Positions 26,468 through 35,515 of a DNA stretch of 64,000 nt are shown here, in pieces. The notes beneath the pieces are model-generated. The model had not been told where the DNA came from, did no database searches, and worked only from the letters and a program-made list of their open reading frames with translations. Position numbers and translations under genes: made by a program. The DNA lies in assembly GCA_025357835.1 (NCBI GenBank), contig JANYLM010000130.1:1-64000 (forward strand), written 5' to 3'. Position 1 is the stretch's first letter; each line of letters opens with the position of its first letter. The DNA comes from Gammaproteobacteria bacterium. Its GTDB lineage: Bacteria; Pseudomonadota; Gammaproteobacteria; Steroidobacterales; Steroidobacteraceae.

Positions 26468-28504
26468 ATGGACCGGGATCAGTTTTCCGTGATATGCCGA
26501 TTTTCCTTCCCGTGGCTTGCGCTGCTCGCCGTGTCGGCGGCGGCTGCCACAGTCGATGCCTATGGCCGACTGCCATCCATCGAGCAAGCTGCGCTTTCGC
26601 CGGATGGCTCGAAGATCGCGTTCGTGCGGACGACTCAGGACTTGCGCGTGCTCGCCGTCGTCGACGTCAACGAAGAGAAGTTTGTCGCGGGACTGCGAGT
26701 CGGTGATGTCAAGGTTCGCTCGGTGGAATGGGCCGACGACGACAACCTACTTGTGACGACGGCGTCCTCTTCGATGCCGATCGATCTCTCCGGTGAGCGA
26801 AGAGAGTGGCATCTGATGGCGGTCTACAACCTAAAAGCCAAGAAAATGTATGGGCTCCTGAATCACGTTCGAGGCGGCACACAGACAATGAACACCGTGT
26901 TCGGAGCGCCGGTGATTCAACGCCAGGGCAACGACACCCTGCTTTTTCTGCACGGCATTTACATCACGGACAAGACCGAATCGGCCCTGTTTCGCATCAA
27001 CTTGACCAACGATACCGAGACTTTGATCAAGCAAGGCAGCGACGTCACCAACGAATGGCTGGTGGATGACACGGGGGCGATCGTTGCGGAGCAGGACTAC
27101 ACGGAGAGGGATCGCCGGTGGGCAATCCGCCTTTTTCGTGACGGCCATGTGCAGCAAACCGTCTCCGGCATTGCGGCGATCGATGCGCCGGAAATGCTTG
27201 GCCTAAGCGCGGCAGGCGACGCCATCGTGGTTGCTCAATCGGAGGCCGGCGGGATCACGTGGAAAGCTCTATCGATCAAGGATGGCAGCTGGGGACCTGG
27301 GATTGCGGAGAACGAGTCCCTGACCAACTTGGTTTACAAGCATGGCAGTTGGAGAATGATCGGCTCCGCATTTGTCGGCGACAGCACGCAATATCACTTT
27401 GTCGATCCGGCAGTGCAAAATGGATGGGACTGGATCGTGCGCGTTTTCGGGTATCAGCGAGTCGAATTTGTCTCGGCGTCGGCGGACTATACAAAGTTTA
27501 TCGTTCAGGTCTTGGGAGCCAAATCCGGCTACGCTTACTATCTGGCCGATACCAAAGAGCATCTAACTCGACCTATCGGTAAAATCTACGACGATGTTGA
27601 GCAGATCGCCGAAGTGCGGCCCATCAAGTACGCCGCCGAGGATGGTCTGGAGATTCCTGCTTACCTGACGCTGCCGCCGGATCGGCCGGCGAAGAATCTG
27701 CCAATCATCGTGTTTCCGCACGGCGGGCCGGAAGCACGCGACATCCTTGCGTTCGACTGGTGGGCACAGGCGCTCGCAGTGCAGGGATATGCTGTGTTGC
27801 AACCGAACTACCGCGGCTCGGATCTCGGCAAAAAGTGGGTCGAATCGGGCTACAACCAGTGGGGCCGCAAGATGCAAACCGACTTGTCGGACGGCTTGCA
27901 CTACCTCGCGGCGCAGGGAATCGCCGACCCAAAGCGCGCGTGCATCGTCGGCGCGAGCTACGGCGGCTATGCTGCACTTGCAGGCGTGGCCATCCAGTCA
28001 GGCATCTATCGCTGCGCGGTTGCCGTTGCGGGCATTTCCGATCCGTCGAACTTCATGCGCTGGGTTATGCGCAAAGAGCAGTACGGCAGCAAAGTGGGAC
28101 TACGGTATTGGGAGAGATTTTTGGGTGTGGACAATCCGGGCGACAAGAGACTCGACGAAATCTCTCCGCTGCGCCACGCCGATCAAATCACCGTGCCGCT
28201 TCTGCTCATCCATGGGCGCGACGACACGACGGCATCAGGAAATCGCCCCATGACCTCGATAGCGAAAACCGCCTCGAACTTCAGTTGCGACGGCAGCTTG
28301 AGCCGCGCCACCTCTGCGTCGCGGGCGATTACGTTCCAGACATTGATTGGCTGGCTGAAACGCGGAGCCGCGGGGTTGCGCGAACTCGCCCCCTATGCCG
28401 CCATTGAACTGCTTCTGCCGGGAGGCTCGTTGATGGCAATGGGGCTTTGGTTGTTTCGGCGCAAAGCCAAAAGGAAGGCGTTTCGGCCGGCCACGGTCTC
28501 TTAA
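26468..28504 (+). CDS. S9-family (prolyl oligopeptidase-like) peptidase with an abnormal C-terminus
   Basis: The 678-residue protein has a signal peptide, a beta-propeller N-terminal half (LSPDGSKIAFVRT) and an alpha/beta-hydrolase half. Present are VFPHGGPEAR for the oxyanion region, IVGASYGGYAAL with nucleophile Ser497, and LLLIHGRDDTT with the acid Asp586. After that the family expects V-P...M..AL...E-D-H-W-L-S-R with the catalytic His. Here the sequence reads TASGNRPMTSIAKTASN, then DGSLSRATSASRA, with no histidine at all up to the end. A helix (ELLLPGGSLMAMGLWLF) and basic tail follow. It is probably a damaged or repurposed enzyme. No other frame restores the motif. Confidence 0.82.
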   Translation: MDRDQFSVICRFSFPWLALLAVSAAAATVDAYGRLPSIEQAALSPDGSKIAFVRTTQDLRVLAVVDVNEEKFVAGLRVGDVKVRSVEWADDDNLLVTTASSSMPIDLSGERREWHLMAVYNLKAKKMYGLLNHVRGGTQTMNTVFGAPVIQRQGNDTLLFLHGIYITDKTESALFRINLTNDTETLIKQGSDVTNEWLVDDTGAIVAEQDYTERDRRWAIRLFRDGHVQQTVSGIAAIDAPEMLGLSAAGDAIVVAQSEAGGITWKALSIKDGSWGPGIAENESLTNLVYKHGSWRMIGSAFVGDSTQYHFVDPAVQNGWDWIVRVFGYQRVEFVSASADYTKFIVQVLGAKSGYAYYLADTKEHLTRPIGKIYDDVEQIAEVRPIKYAAEDGLEIPAYLTLPPDRPAKNLPIIVFPHGGPEARDILAFDWWAQALAVQGYAVLQPNYRGSDLGKKWVESGYNQWGRKMQTDLSDGLHYLAAQGIADPKRACIVGASYGGYAALAGVAIQSGIYRCAVAVAGISDPSNFMRWVMRKEQYGSKVGLRYWERFLGVDNPGDKRLDEISPLRHADQITVPLLLIHGRDDTTASGNRPMTSIAKTASNFSCDGSLSRATSASRAITFQTLIGWLKRGAAGLRELAPYAAIELLLPGGSLMAMGLWLFRRKAKRKAFRPATVS

Positions 28505-28520
28505 GGATGGATCGGGCCAA

Positions 28521-28579
28521 TTTGACGTACACCGAGCCAAGTCATATATTCGGCTCGGGGATAGTGTAATTGCGTCAAA
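28521..28579. repeat. 59-base interrupted inverted repeat
   Basis: The left arm TTTGACG-TACAC-CGAGCC (28521-28538) is continuous. The right arm GGCTCG (28552-28557), GTGTA (28564-28568), CGTCAAA (28573-28579) has bulges of six and four bases. The loop is 13 bases. All 18 bases of the left arm pair. It stands just after the S9 peptidase stop. Confidence 0.65.
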
Positions 28580-28723
28580 CAGAACCCGGCCGATGAGAAA
28601 GCCACCGTACTATCGTATGTCTCCGCCTGATTATGTCCCCATGCCGGGCTGCCGCTCCGCTATGGCTCGCATACGCATCGAAGGCCCCACCATTTCGGTT
28701 TCAGGTCGACAAATCTTACTTAA

Positions 28724-28747
28724 CTCGGCGTCGATTTAAACGCCGAG
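28724..28747. repeat. stem-loop CTCGGCGT / ACGCCGAG
   Basis: Eight-base perfect arms (28724-28731 and 28740-28747) enclose CGATTTAA. It lies 134 bases ahead of the aminotransferase start. There is no T-run after it. Confidence 0.5.
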
Positions 28748-28880
28748 GGGTCGCTCGGGCGGCAGGCATAGCTAGTCCAGCGTGTTCGCGCCAACTCCTC
28801 GATGATTCATTCGCGGATCAGTCACTGATCTTCGCTTTCATCATCCCTGCAGTGTTCGGGGATCAAAAGGGAGTAGCAAA

Positions 28881-30308
28881 ATGCGCTTATCAACAGAGAC
28901 TATTCTGGAGTCTTCGCGTCGGTATCTCGACATTATCGGCGGCAGAATCTTGAGCGAATCGGAGGCGCACTCGTTCATTAACGAGACGGTCGACGCCTAC
29001 GAAAAGCATGTGAATCGGGGCTTCATCGCCTACCGTAAGTCCGTGACCGAGGCGGGTCAATTCGCGGCATTGGAATGGGCCGGACAGGGTTCGATGGTGC
29101 GAGATTTGCTGGGACGCGAATACATCGATTGCCTTGGCGGCTTTGGGATATTCAGCGCGGGCGTCAATCACCCTCGTGTCGTCAAGGCGGTTACCGACCA
29201 ACTGCAACGAATGGCGCTGAATAGCCAGGAATTGCTCGAGCCGTGGCGTGCGGCCCTCGCGAAATTATTGGCTGGGATCACACCCGGCGATCTGGGCTGC
29301 AGCTTTTTTATCAATAACGGTACTGACGCGATGGAAGGCGCCATCAAGTTGGCGCGCCTCTACACAGGCCGCAATACCTTCTTGTCCACTCTCGGCGGAT
29401 TTCACGGAAAGTCCTTGGGGTCGCTGTCATTGATGGGCAAGGCGACGTTTAGAGAGCCCTTCCGCGCGGGTTTGCAAGATGTTCGATTCGCGCCCTATGG
29501 AGACGCAGATGCCTTGCAGGCGGAATTTGAAAAAGCAGAGGCGGTCGGCACGCCCATCGCAGCTTTTGTGGTGGAGCCTGTGCAGGGCGAGGCGGGTGCG
29601 GTCGTGCCGCCGCCCGACTATCTCCCGCGCGCACGAGAACTTTGCGATCGATACGGCGCCCTGCTGATTGTGGACGAAATACAAACCGGCATGGGCCGCA
29701 CCGGAAAATTGTGGGGCGTAGACCATAGCGACGTCGCTCCCGACATCATGTGCCTGGGCAAGGCCATCGGCGGCGGCGTGATGCCCTTGGCGGCTTTCGT
29801 GTCGACGCCGAAGATTTGGGAAGTGCTGGTGCCGAACCCCGTCATCCACTCGACCACATTCGGCGGCAATCCGATTGCGTGTGCCGCGGGAATCGCCGCG
29901 ATCACCGTGACGCTGGAAGAAGATCTACCAGGTCAAGCCGCGACCAAAGGACAACTCGTACTAAAGACTCTGAAGGAACTACAAGTCCGTTATCCCGGTG
30001 TGCTGACGGCGGTTCGTGGTCAGGGGCTTTTGATCGGTCTTGAATTTCCATCAGACGCCATCGGATATGCATTCGCCGCCGCCCTATTTCGTCGCCATGT
30101 GCTGGTGGCGGGCACTTATTCCAAAGCCAGAACGATCCGCATCGAACCGGCTCTGAATATACCCATGGCGCTTTTGCTCGAGATGCTGAATCGAGTCGAG
30201 GACGCGCTTCGGGAACTGGCGGCGTCGCGATCCAAATCGGAATTCCGCAGCGCCGGCACCGCGATCACCGCTGTCCCTGCCGCCGTGCTCGAGGCGGCGG
30301 ACGACTAG
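28881..30308 (+). CDS. patA: putrescine aminotransferase-like class III aminotransferase
   Basis: The 475-residue protein follows the putrescine aminotransferase (YgjG/PatA) sequence almost end to end: HVNRGFIAYRKSV, EYIDCLGGFGIFSAGVNHP, FHGKSLGSLS, VVEPVQGEAG, IVDEIQTGMGRTGK, the PLP lysine Lys294 in IMCLGKAIGGG, and STTFGGNPIACAA. It would move the amino group of putrescine to 2-oxoglutarate to start polyamine breakdown. The ATG has AGGGAG nine bases upstream. It is alone, with a long structured leader. The C-terminal 25 residues are extra and alanine-rich. Diaminobutyrate or other diamines remain possible substrates. Confidence 0.87.
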   Translation: MRLSTETILESSRRYLDIIGGRILSESEAHSFINETVDAYEKHVNRGFIAYRKSVTEAGQFAALEWAGQGSMVRDLLGREYIDCLGGFGIFSAGVNHPRVVKAVTDQLQRMALNSQELLEPWRAALAKLLAGITPGDLGCSFFINNGTDAMEGAIKLARLYTGRNTFLSTLGGFHGKSLGSLSLMGKATFREPFRAGLQDVRFAPYGDADALQAEFEKAEAVGTPIAAFVVEPVQGEAGAVVPPPDYLPRARELCDRYGALLIVDEIQTGMGRTGKLWGVDHSDVAPDIMCLGKAIGGGVMPLAAFVSTPKIWEVLVPNPVIHSTTFGGNPIACAAGIAAITVTLEEDLPGQAATKGQLVLKTLKELQVRYPGVLTAVRGQGLLIGLEFPSDAIGYAFAAALFRRHVLVAGTYSKARTIRIEPALNIPMALLLEMLNRVEDALRELAASRSKSEFRSAGTAITAVPAAVLEAADD

Positions 30309-30365
30309 GGCGGCGCCGCGCCCCTGCGCTAGCGGCGGCCACGCAGTATGGATCGATCTCGGCGG

Positions 30366-31472
30366 TCAATGCGCCGGGAGATAGGCGATATCCAAGGGCG
30401 CTGCCGGCTTACCCAAGTAGATGCTTGCCACCCCGTCGGCAATTTGCCCCGGCTTCGCATCGCCGAGATTGGTCAGCACGACGACCGTGATACCGTCATC
30501 GACGTAGCGCGAGATCTGCGTCTCGAATCCCTGCCATTGCCCCTCGTGCTGCACCACAGAATGACCGTCCTTGGTTTCGATGAACCACCCAAACCCATAG
30601 TGACCGGGATTCGGTTTCCCGTTGCGAAGTTTTGCGACGGTCCACATCTGCTGCAAGCTCGCTTTCTTAAGAAGCCGGTCGGTGTAGAGCGCAGCGTCCC
30701 ACTTCGCGAGATCGAGAATGGAGAAATACAGACTGCCGTCCGCGGTGGTATTTAACGTCGGAGAAACCCACTCCTGGTTTTTCAATATGCCCTTGTCCAA
30801 ACGGTATCCCGCGGAGCGATTAGGAATGATGTCCGCCTCATTTATGATGCGGGACGTCGACATCCCGAGCGGCTTGAAGATTCTTTCCTGCAGGAAATCG
30901 CCGTAGAATTGGCCGGTCACCTTATGGATGAGAATGCCGAGCGTCAGGTATCCTAGATTGCTATAGCTCCAATCCGTTCCCGGCGGATATGCCAGGGGGA
31001 TTGCTCCGACGATCTTCAGGAGTTGGGCTTCTGTGTAATCCTGGCGCAGGTCGAAGTCTTTCGGATAGTCGGTGAAGCCCGCGGTATGACTCAGCAGCTG
31101 GCGAACCGTCACCTGGGTCCACGACGCGGGCGCTTCCGGAAAATACTTGGTGAGGGGATCTTCCAAGCCGACTTTGCCGGCCTCGACCAACATCATCACG
31201 GCGGTAGCGGTGAATTGCTTGCCCATCGAGCCGGACTGAAATATGGATTCAGGCGCGGTCGGCACTTTCAATTCGACATTGGACAGTCCAAAGCCTTCCG
31301 CGCGGATGGGTTGGCCCTGGCGCGACACGAGCAGCGCCAATCCGGGAATTTGCTGTTTCTTCATTTCGGCCCGCACGAATTGCCCCACGGCATCGGTGTG
31401 CTGATTCGACGCGAACGTCGGCGATGAAGAAACAACGGCCATGCATAAGAAGACGGTGCGAGCAAAGTTCAA
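30366..31472 (-). CDS. serine hydrolase, class C beta-lactamase / D,D-peptidase family
   Basis: The 368-residue protein has a signal peptide (ending TFAS, about residue 22). The active-site motifs are SxxK in QSGSMGKQFTAT (Ser82, Lys85), YxN in DWSYSNLGYL (Tyr170), and an H-x-G triad substitute in VVQHEGQWQGF. This is the broad beta-lactamase/EstB/PBP4* family acting on peptides or esters in the periplasm. Real beta-lactamase action cannot be deduced. It is alone on the minus strand, with an AAGGAG-like GGAGGATTTCC site before the ATG. Confidence 0.88.
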   Translation of the reverse strand: MNFARTVFLCMAVVSSSPTFASNQHTDAVGQFVRAEMKKQQIPGLALLVSRQGQPIRAEGFGLSNVELKVPTAPESIFQSGSMGKQFTATAVMMLVEAGKVGLEDPLTKYFPEAPASWTQVTVRQLLSHTAGFTDYPKDFDLRQDYTEAQLLKIVGAIPLAYPPGTDWSYSNLGYLTLGILIHKVTGQFYGDFLQERIFKPLGMSTSRIINEADIIPNRSAGYRLDKGILKNQEWVSPTLNTTADGSLYFSILDLAKWDAALYTDRLLKKASLQQMWTVAKLRNGKPNPGHYGFGWFIETKDGHSVVQHEGQWQGFETQISRYVDDGITVVVLTNLGDAKPGQIADGVASIYLGKPAAPLDIAYLPAH

Positions 31473-31562
31473 AGGAAATCCTCCGATTGCTTAGTCAACG
31501 ACTGTGGGCAGTTTCGCATTAATTCGCCGCACCACCGCTGTTGTCAACCCGGCGCCCCGGTC

Positions 31563-32378
31563 TCAGTGTTGGCAGGTCGAGCACCAGTACGTGGAACGTT
31601 GGCCCTGGACGAATTGCTTAACGGCGGACTTGCAGACGCGACAGCGCTCTCCGGCGCGTTCATACACGAATAATTTCTGACGGAAATACCCGGGCGCGCC
31701 ATCGGCGTTGACGTAGTCGCGCAGCGTGGTGCCGCCAATTTTTATCGCCTCGCGGAGCACCTCTTTGATGGCCTGCGCCAGCGCCCGGGCTTCGCGGCGG
31801 GTGAGGCGCCCCGCCGCGCGCCGCGGAGCCACGCGGGCGCGAAACAAAGCCTCGCTGGCGTAGATGTTGCCCACCCCCACGACCAGCTGAGAATTCATTA
31901 TAAATTGCTTGATGGCCACGCTGCGCTTGCGGGTCACACGGTGCAGGTACCCGCCGTCGAATGCCTCGCCCAGGGGTTCGGGCGCCAGCTTGGCGAGCAG
32001 CGGGTGCAGAGCGGGATCGGTTTCAGTCCAATGTAAGCTGCCGAAGCGCCGTGGGTCGTGGAATCGCAGTACCCACCCGCCATCCACCCGAATGTCCCAG
32101 TGATCGTGGGTCTTGGGCGCCGTGTCGAGCTTGACCAGGCGCAGGCTTCCCGACATACCGAGATGCAGGATGACGGTGCCCGCGTCGAAGCGGATCAAGA
32201 TGTACTTCGCGCGCCGCTCGATGCCGCGTACGGTTTGGCCGCGAATGGCCGCTTCGAAGTGGGGGACGATGGGCCAGCGCAGGCGGCGCTCGCGCACGAC
32301 AACTTCGAGCACGCGACGCTCGAGCAGAGCAGGCGCTATGCCGCGTTTCGTCGTTTCTACTTCAGGGAGCTCGGGCGT
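31563..32378 (-). CDS. mutM: formamidopyrimidine-DNA glycosylase, starting at an ACG codon
   Basis: The protein matches MutM from its very first catalytic residue: PELPEVETTKRGIAPAL, LHLGMSGSLR, NIYASEALFRARV, and the zinc finger CRVCKS...WCSTCQ at the end. It removes oxidised purines such as 8-oxoguanine. The essential N-terminal proline must follow the start codon directly. The codon there is ACG (complement of 32376-32378), with only CGT TTA CTC CGC CCG AGC TGT CAC between it and the rpmG stop in the same frame. The next possible start (TTG/CTG-type near 32312) would delete the active site. From ACG the length is 271 residues, normal for MutM. Either ACG initiates, perhaps coupled to rpmG, or the gene is crippled. 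Confidence 0.9.
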   Translation of the reverse strand, partial: TPELPEVETTKRGIAPALLERRVLEVVVRERRLRWPIVPHFEAAIRGQTVRGIERRAKYILIRFDAGTVILHLGMSGSLRLVKLDTAPKTHDHWDIRVDGGWVLRFHDPRRFGSLHWTETDPALHPLLAKLAPEPLGEAFDGGYLHRVTRKRSVAIKQFIMNSQLVVGVGNIYASEALFRARVAPRRAAGRLTRREARALAQAIKEVLREAIKIGGTTLRDYVNADGAPGYFRQKLFVYERAGERCRVCKSAVKQFVQGQRSTYWCSTCQH

Positions 32379-32402
32379 GTGACAGCTCGGGCGGAGTAAA
32401 CG

Positions 32403-32558
32403 CTACTTGATCTTCGATTCTTTGTAAGCGACGTGCTTGCGCACGACCGGATCGAATTTCTTCGTTTCTAATTTGTCGGGATGCAGACGCTTGTTCTTCG
32501 TGGTCGTGTAGTAGTGACCAGTGCCCGCCGAGGAGACTAATTTGATTTTGTCGCGCAT
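32403..32558 (-). CDS. rpmG: 50S ribosomal protein L33
   Basis: The 51-residue protein [22 protein letters not shown]... has the L33 sequence without the zinc cysteines, so it is the zinc-free form. AAGGAG precedes the ATG at 32558. It is 10 bases downstream of rpmB and they form the usual rpmB-rpmG pair. mutM follows after 24 bases in the same frame. Confidence 0.97.
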   Translation of the reverse strand: MRDKIKLVSSAGTGHYYTTTKNKRLHPDKLETKKFDPVVRKHVAYKESKIK

Positions 32559-32568
32559 GAGTTGCTCC

Positions 32569-32805
32569 TTAAACCTTAACGCCCTTGGCGCGCAGATCCG
32601 CGACCACCACATCCACGCCGCGTTTCTCGATGGTGCGCAGGCCCCTGGTAGACACTCGGAGGCTCAGGAAGCGCTTTTCGATTTCCGACCAGAAGCGATG
32701 AGTGTGCAAATTCGGCAAAAACCGGCGCCGCTTGCGATTGTTCGCATGGGAGACCGTATTACCTGTTTTGGGGCCTTTACCCGTGACTTGGCAAACTCGC
32801 GACAT
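32569..32805 (-). CDS. rpmB: 50S ribosomal protein L28
   Basis: The 78-residue protein begins [23 protein letters not shown] and contains [13 protein letters not shown], the L28 core. The start is ATG 32805, not the longer frame from 32880. A good sigma-70 promoter lies at 32846-32874 on the minus strand. Confidence 0.97.
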   Translation of the reverse strand: MSRVCQVTGKGPKTGNTVSHANNRKRRRFLPNLHTHRFWSEIEKRFLSLRVSTRGLRTIEKRGVDVVVADLRAKGVKV

Positions 32806-32845
32806 GGCGTAAACCTTTAGACTTGGAAGCGTTGAACAGCCGCGC

Positions 32846-32874
32846 TTTATACCAGGCCATCTGCGGCCAGGCAA
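32846..32874 (-). promoter_or_regulatory. sigma-70 promoter of rpmB-rpmG(-mutM)
   Basis: On the minus strand TTGCCT (complement of 32869-32874) and TATAAA (complement of 32846-32851) are 17 bases apart. The -10 lies about 40 bases before the rpmB ATG. No other promoter is visible before mutM. Confidence 0.7.
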
Positions 32875-32973
32875 GGTCACGAACCTTTAATATTTAAAAT
32901 TCAATGGGTTACGAGATGACTCTGGCGAGCCTGCCATTCCCTGACTGCGCCACCGGCGGGGCGGAGTTTGCCC

Positions 32974-33906
32974 TTACGCCATGCCAAACGGCAGGTTCGG
33001 AGAGCTGATGACGCGATCACCCACCGTCTCACCGCGTGCGAACGCCAGCGCAGCATCGATGACTTCCGGTGCGTCCACTATTTTGTGGTGGCCGAGCCCC
33101 TGGGTGGTGAGCAGCCGCGCACCGGCCCAGTGGCGCGCATAGCGTTCACCTTCTTCCCAGGGCACTTCGCCATCGTCGAGATCATGCACGATCAGACCCG
33201 GTTGACCCAGCGCCGGAAGATGACGATGCACCTGCAGATCGCGCACGGCAATGCCGGTGCGCCGGTGCAGCAAGGTGAGGAAAGGCTGGTGCAGATGCTC
33301 GCCCAGATGCACGAACCGCAGGAAGCGAGCCGCCGCAGCCTCCATATCGGCCGCAGGCGCGAGCATGATCAAACGCCGCGCCCGCCACTGCTCGCCCTGT
33401 GCCAGAGCCAAGGCGGCCCCGCCAAGCGAATGGCCGATAGCCAGATCAGCGCTGCCGTAGTGTTGCCCCAGCGCGCGGACGGTGGCCACGAAATCAGGCA
33501 GAGTGCAAAGTTGCCCGGTACTGCGGCCATGTCCCGGCTGGTCGAAGCTGACCACGGCCAAGCCCAGTCCACGCAGCAGTTCCACCCACGGCAGAAAGCG
33601 CAACCCAAAACTGGACCAGCCATGCGCCAGCAGCACATAGGGCTGCGCAGCCGGATCGCCCCAGACATAGGTGGCGATGGTTTCTCCGTCCACTTGCAAC
33701 TCGCCTTGCCGCATTGCCTGATCGGGCAGCGCCGTCCTGGCGCGTTTGCGGCTGCTGGCGAATGGCGTCGCGAACAGGCGAGCTGCCTTCAGCACCGTGT
33801 GCTGCGGCGCCAGGCGGCCGCCGAGGGCGAAGCTCGCGCGCACGGCGCTCAGTTGCAACTTGGAGAGGGCAGGGTGTTTGCGGTGTGGGGGGTGCGCAGG
33901 GAGCAT
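32974..33906 (-). CDS. alpha/beta-fold hydrolase
   Basis: The 310-residue protein has the oxyanion motif LLAHGWSS, the nucleophile elbow AIGHSLGGAAL, the acid in LIVHDLDDGEVP and a late histidine in QGLGHHKIVD, giving a complete Ser-Asp-His triad. The first 65 residues are basic and not part of the fold; a later start is possible. No signal peptide is clear. It follows the TetR gene on the same strand with an 18-base gap, so the regulator probably controls it. Substrate unknown. Confidence 0.85.
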   Translation of the reverse strand: MLPAHPPHRKHPALSKLQLSAVRASFALGGRLAPQHTVLKAARLFATPFASSRKRARTALPDQAMRQGELQVDGETIATYVWGDPAAQPYVLLAHGWSSFGLRFLPWVELLRGLGLAVVSFDQPGHGRSTGQLCTLPDFVATVRALGQHYGSADLAIGHSLGGAALALAQGEQWRARRLIMLAPAADMEAAAARFLRFVHLGEHLHQPFLTLLHRRTGIAVRDLQVHRHLPALGQPGLIVHDLDDGEVPWEEGERYARHWAGARLLTTQGLGHHKIVDAPEVIDAALAFARGETVGDRVISSPNLPFGMA

Positions 33907-33924
33907 GATTTGGCAGCCCCGGGA

Positions 33925-34527
33925 TCAGGCATGGTAGCTGGCGAACAGGCGATCGATGGCGGTATTCGCTCGAGCATGGGCTTGCTCGAAACCGAATAGC
34001 CCCGCATCGTGGTGCAGGCCGAGCATCAGGGCATAGATCTCGAAGGCTAGTTGGGCGGCGTCGGTGTCATCGCGCAGGTGGCCCTCCGCCACCGCCTGCG
34101 CTATGGACTTCTGCAACTCGTTCCGCCACCCGGCCTGCTGGCTCACCACTGCATCGCGCAAAGCGCCCTCGCGGCCATCGTATTCGCTGGCCGCGGAGAG
34201 CAGCACGCAGCCGCTCTGGTATTTCTGCCCCCAGTCGACCCAACTCGCCACGATGGCGCGCAGGCGTGGCAGGCCGCGCGGCTGGCCCAGCGCCGGCAGA
34301 AGAACGTTCGCCGTGAAGCGGCGGGCGCCGAGTTCCAGCACAGCTAACTGCAAATCCTCGCGGGAACCGAAATGAGCGAACACGCCGCTCTTGGACATGC
34401 CCACGGCCTGCGCCAGGGTGCCGATGGACAAGCCTTCCAAGCCATCGCCGCAGGCGATGCCATAGGCATGTTCCAGAATGACTTCGCGGGTGGTGGCGCG
34501 CTTGGTGAGGCTGGCGACGGCGTTCAT
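33925..34527 (-). CDS. TetR-family transcriptional regulator
   Basis: From ATG 34527 the product has 200 residues: REVILEHAYGIACGDGLEGLSIGTLAQAVGMSKSGVFAHFGSRE (read in two parts) is the TetR helix-turn-helix, and the ligand half matches the TetR_C_16/YbiH-type domain. The longer frame to 34596 passes through promoter sequence. It is likely to repress itself and the hydrolase downstream through the ACGA-N4-TCGT repeat at 34543-34554. Confidence 0.9.
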   Translation of the reverse strand: MNAVASLTKRATTREVILEHAYGIACGDGLEGLSIGTLAQAVGMSKSGVFAHFGSREDLQLAVLELGARRFTANVLLPALGQPRGLPRLRAIVASWVDWGQKYQSGCVLLSAASEYDGREGALRDAVVSQQAGWRNELQKSIAQAVAEGHLRDDTDAAQLAFEIYALMLGLHHDAGLFGFEQAHARANTAIDRLFASYHA

Positions 34528-34542
34528 GCCCAATAGAATAGC

Positions 34543-34554
34543 ACGACCGTTCGT
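34543..34554. promoter_or_regulatory. inverted repeat ACGA-CCGT-TCGT, probable TetR operator
   Basis: It lies 16 bases ahead of the regulator's ATG and next to a -10-like TATTCT (complement of 34535-34540). Position and symmetry fit a self-repression site; binding is inferred. Confidence 0.5.
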
Positions 34555-34767
34555 TCTTTTATAGATGGAGCTCCGGCTCAGCGAATCGCTCAGCACCCCC
34601 GCCGGTCCCGAGGCTCATTTATAACGTACAAGTGTGATGGCCTGTGCACACCCCTCTAAGGAGCCGCCCGGTCTAACCCGTCGATCTTATAGCTCGCTTC
34701 GACGAAATCGCTACGTCCACAGTCGTCGTAATTTTGGGTGTTGTCCGCATCCGCACGGCAATCATCA

Positions 34768-35454
34768 TCAAACCAGCCCTCGCTCCGCCAGCGACACGCT
34801 GGCGCCGTCGCCAACGATGATGTGGTCCAGCAGGCGTATGTCGACCAGGCCCAGCGCTTCTTTGACCCGCTGGGTAATCAATTCGTCGGCCTGGCTGGGC
34901 TCGGCGACCCCGGAAGGGTGGTTGTGGGCGATGATCACCGCAGCCGCGTTGCGTTGTAACGCCAGCTTGACGATTTCGCGAGGGTGGACGCTGGCGCCGT
35001 CAATCGTGCCGCGAAACAATTCCTGGAATTGAATCAGGCGATGGCGCTTGTCCAGGTACAGGCAGCAAAACACTTCGTGTTCGAGGTCGCGCAGCTGCGA
35101 GCATAGAAAGTCGCGGGTGGCCCTTGGGCTGGCGAGAGAGGGGCCGGCGCGTAGGGTCTCCGACAGCTGCCGCCTGGCGAGCTCGACCGCTGCCTGTAAT
35201 TCCGCGAACCGAGCCAACCCAAGTCCACGCTCAGCACAGAATCTCTGCCTATCGGCCGCGATCAATTTGCGTAAGGAGTGAAAACTCTTGAGCACATCGC
35301 GCGCGAGGTCCACCGCTGAGTGACCGCGGGTTCCGGTGCGCAGCAAGATCGCCAGCAACTCCGCGTCCGACAGCGCAGCCGCGCCCTTTTCAAGCAGCTT
35401 CTCGCGCGGTCGTTCATCGCTGGGCCAGTCGCGAATTGCCATGCGGGCAAGCAT
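34768..35454 (-). CDS. radC: RadC-family JAB-domain protein
   Basis: The 228-residue protein has the N-terminal UPF0758 helical part ([26 protein letters not shown]) and the C-terminal MPN/JAB metal site [26 protein letters not shown], with H-x-H and the downstream Asp in PSQAD. Once linked to repair and recombination, its function is still unsettled. The ATG at 35442 ([15 protein letters not shown]) is an equally good start. It ends a gene series with dut and coaBC on the minus strand. Confidence 0.94.
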   Translation of the reverse strand: MLARMAIRDWPSDERPREKLLEKGAAALSDAELLAILLRTGTRGHSAVDLARDVLKSFHSLRKLIAADRQRFCAERGLGLARFAELQAAVELARRQLSETLRAGPSLASPRATRDFLCSQLRDLEHEVFCCLYLDKRHRLIQFQELFRGTIDGASVHPREIVKLALQRNAAAVIIAHNHPSGVAEPSQADELITQRVKEALGLVDIRLLDHIIVGDGASVSLAERGLV

Positions 35455-35515
35455 GGTCGGCCCAAGAACAACTCTCCAGCCGCATTTCGTTGGCGAGCGA
35501 CGAGATTGGCGCGGA

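Larger units (their letters stand above)
28505..28880. other. gene-free stretch with two hairpin elements
   Basis: No gene is supported in these 376 bases. They hold a nested inverted repeat (28521-28579), a smaller stem-loop (28724-28747) and, at the end, the AGGGAG ribosome site for the aminotransferase. The length suggests a regulated leader for that gene, but no known riboswitch was recognised. Confidence 0.5.

Noticed and set aside
32968-33999. 343-residue open frame on the plus strand
   Set aside because: Antisense to the alpha/beta hydrolase, whose full catalytic triad is on the other strand.
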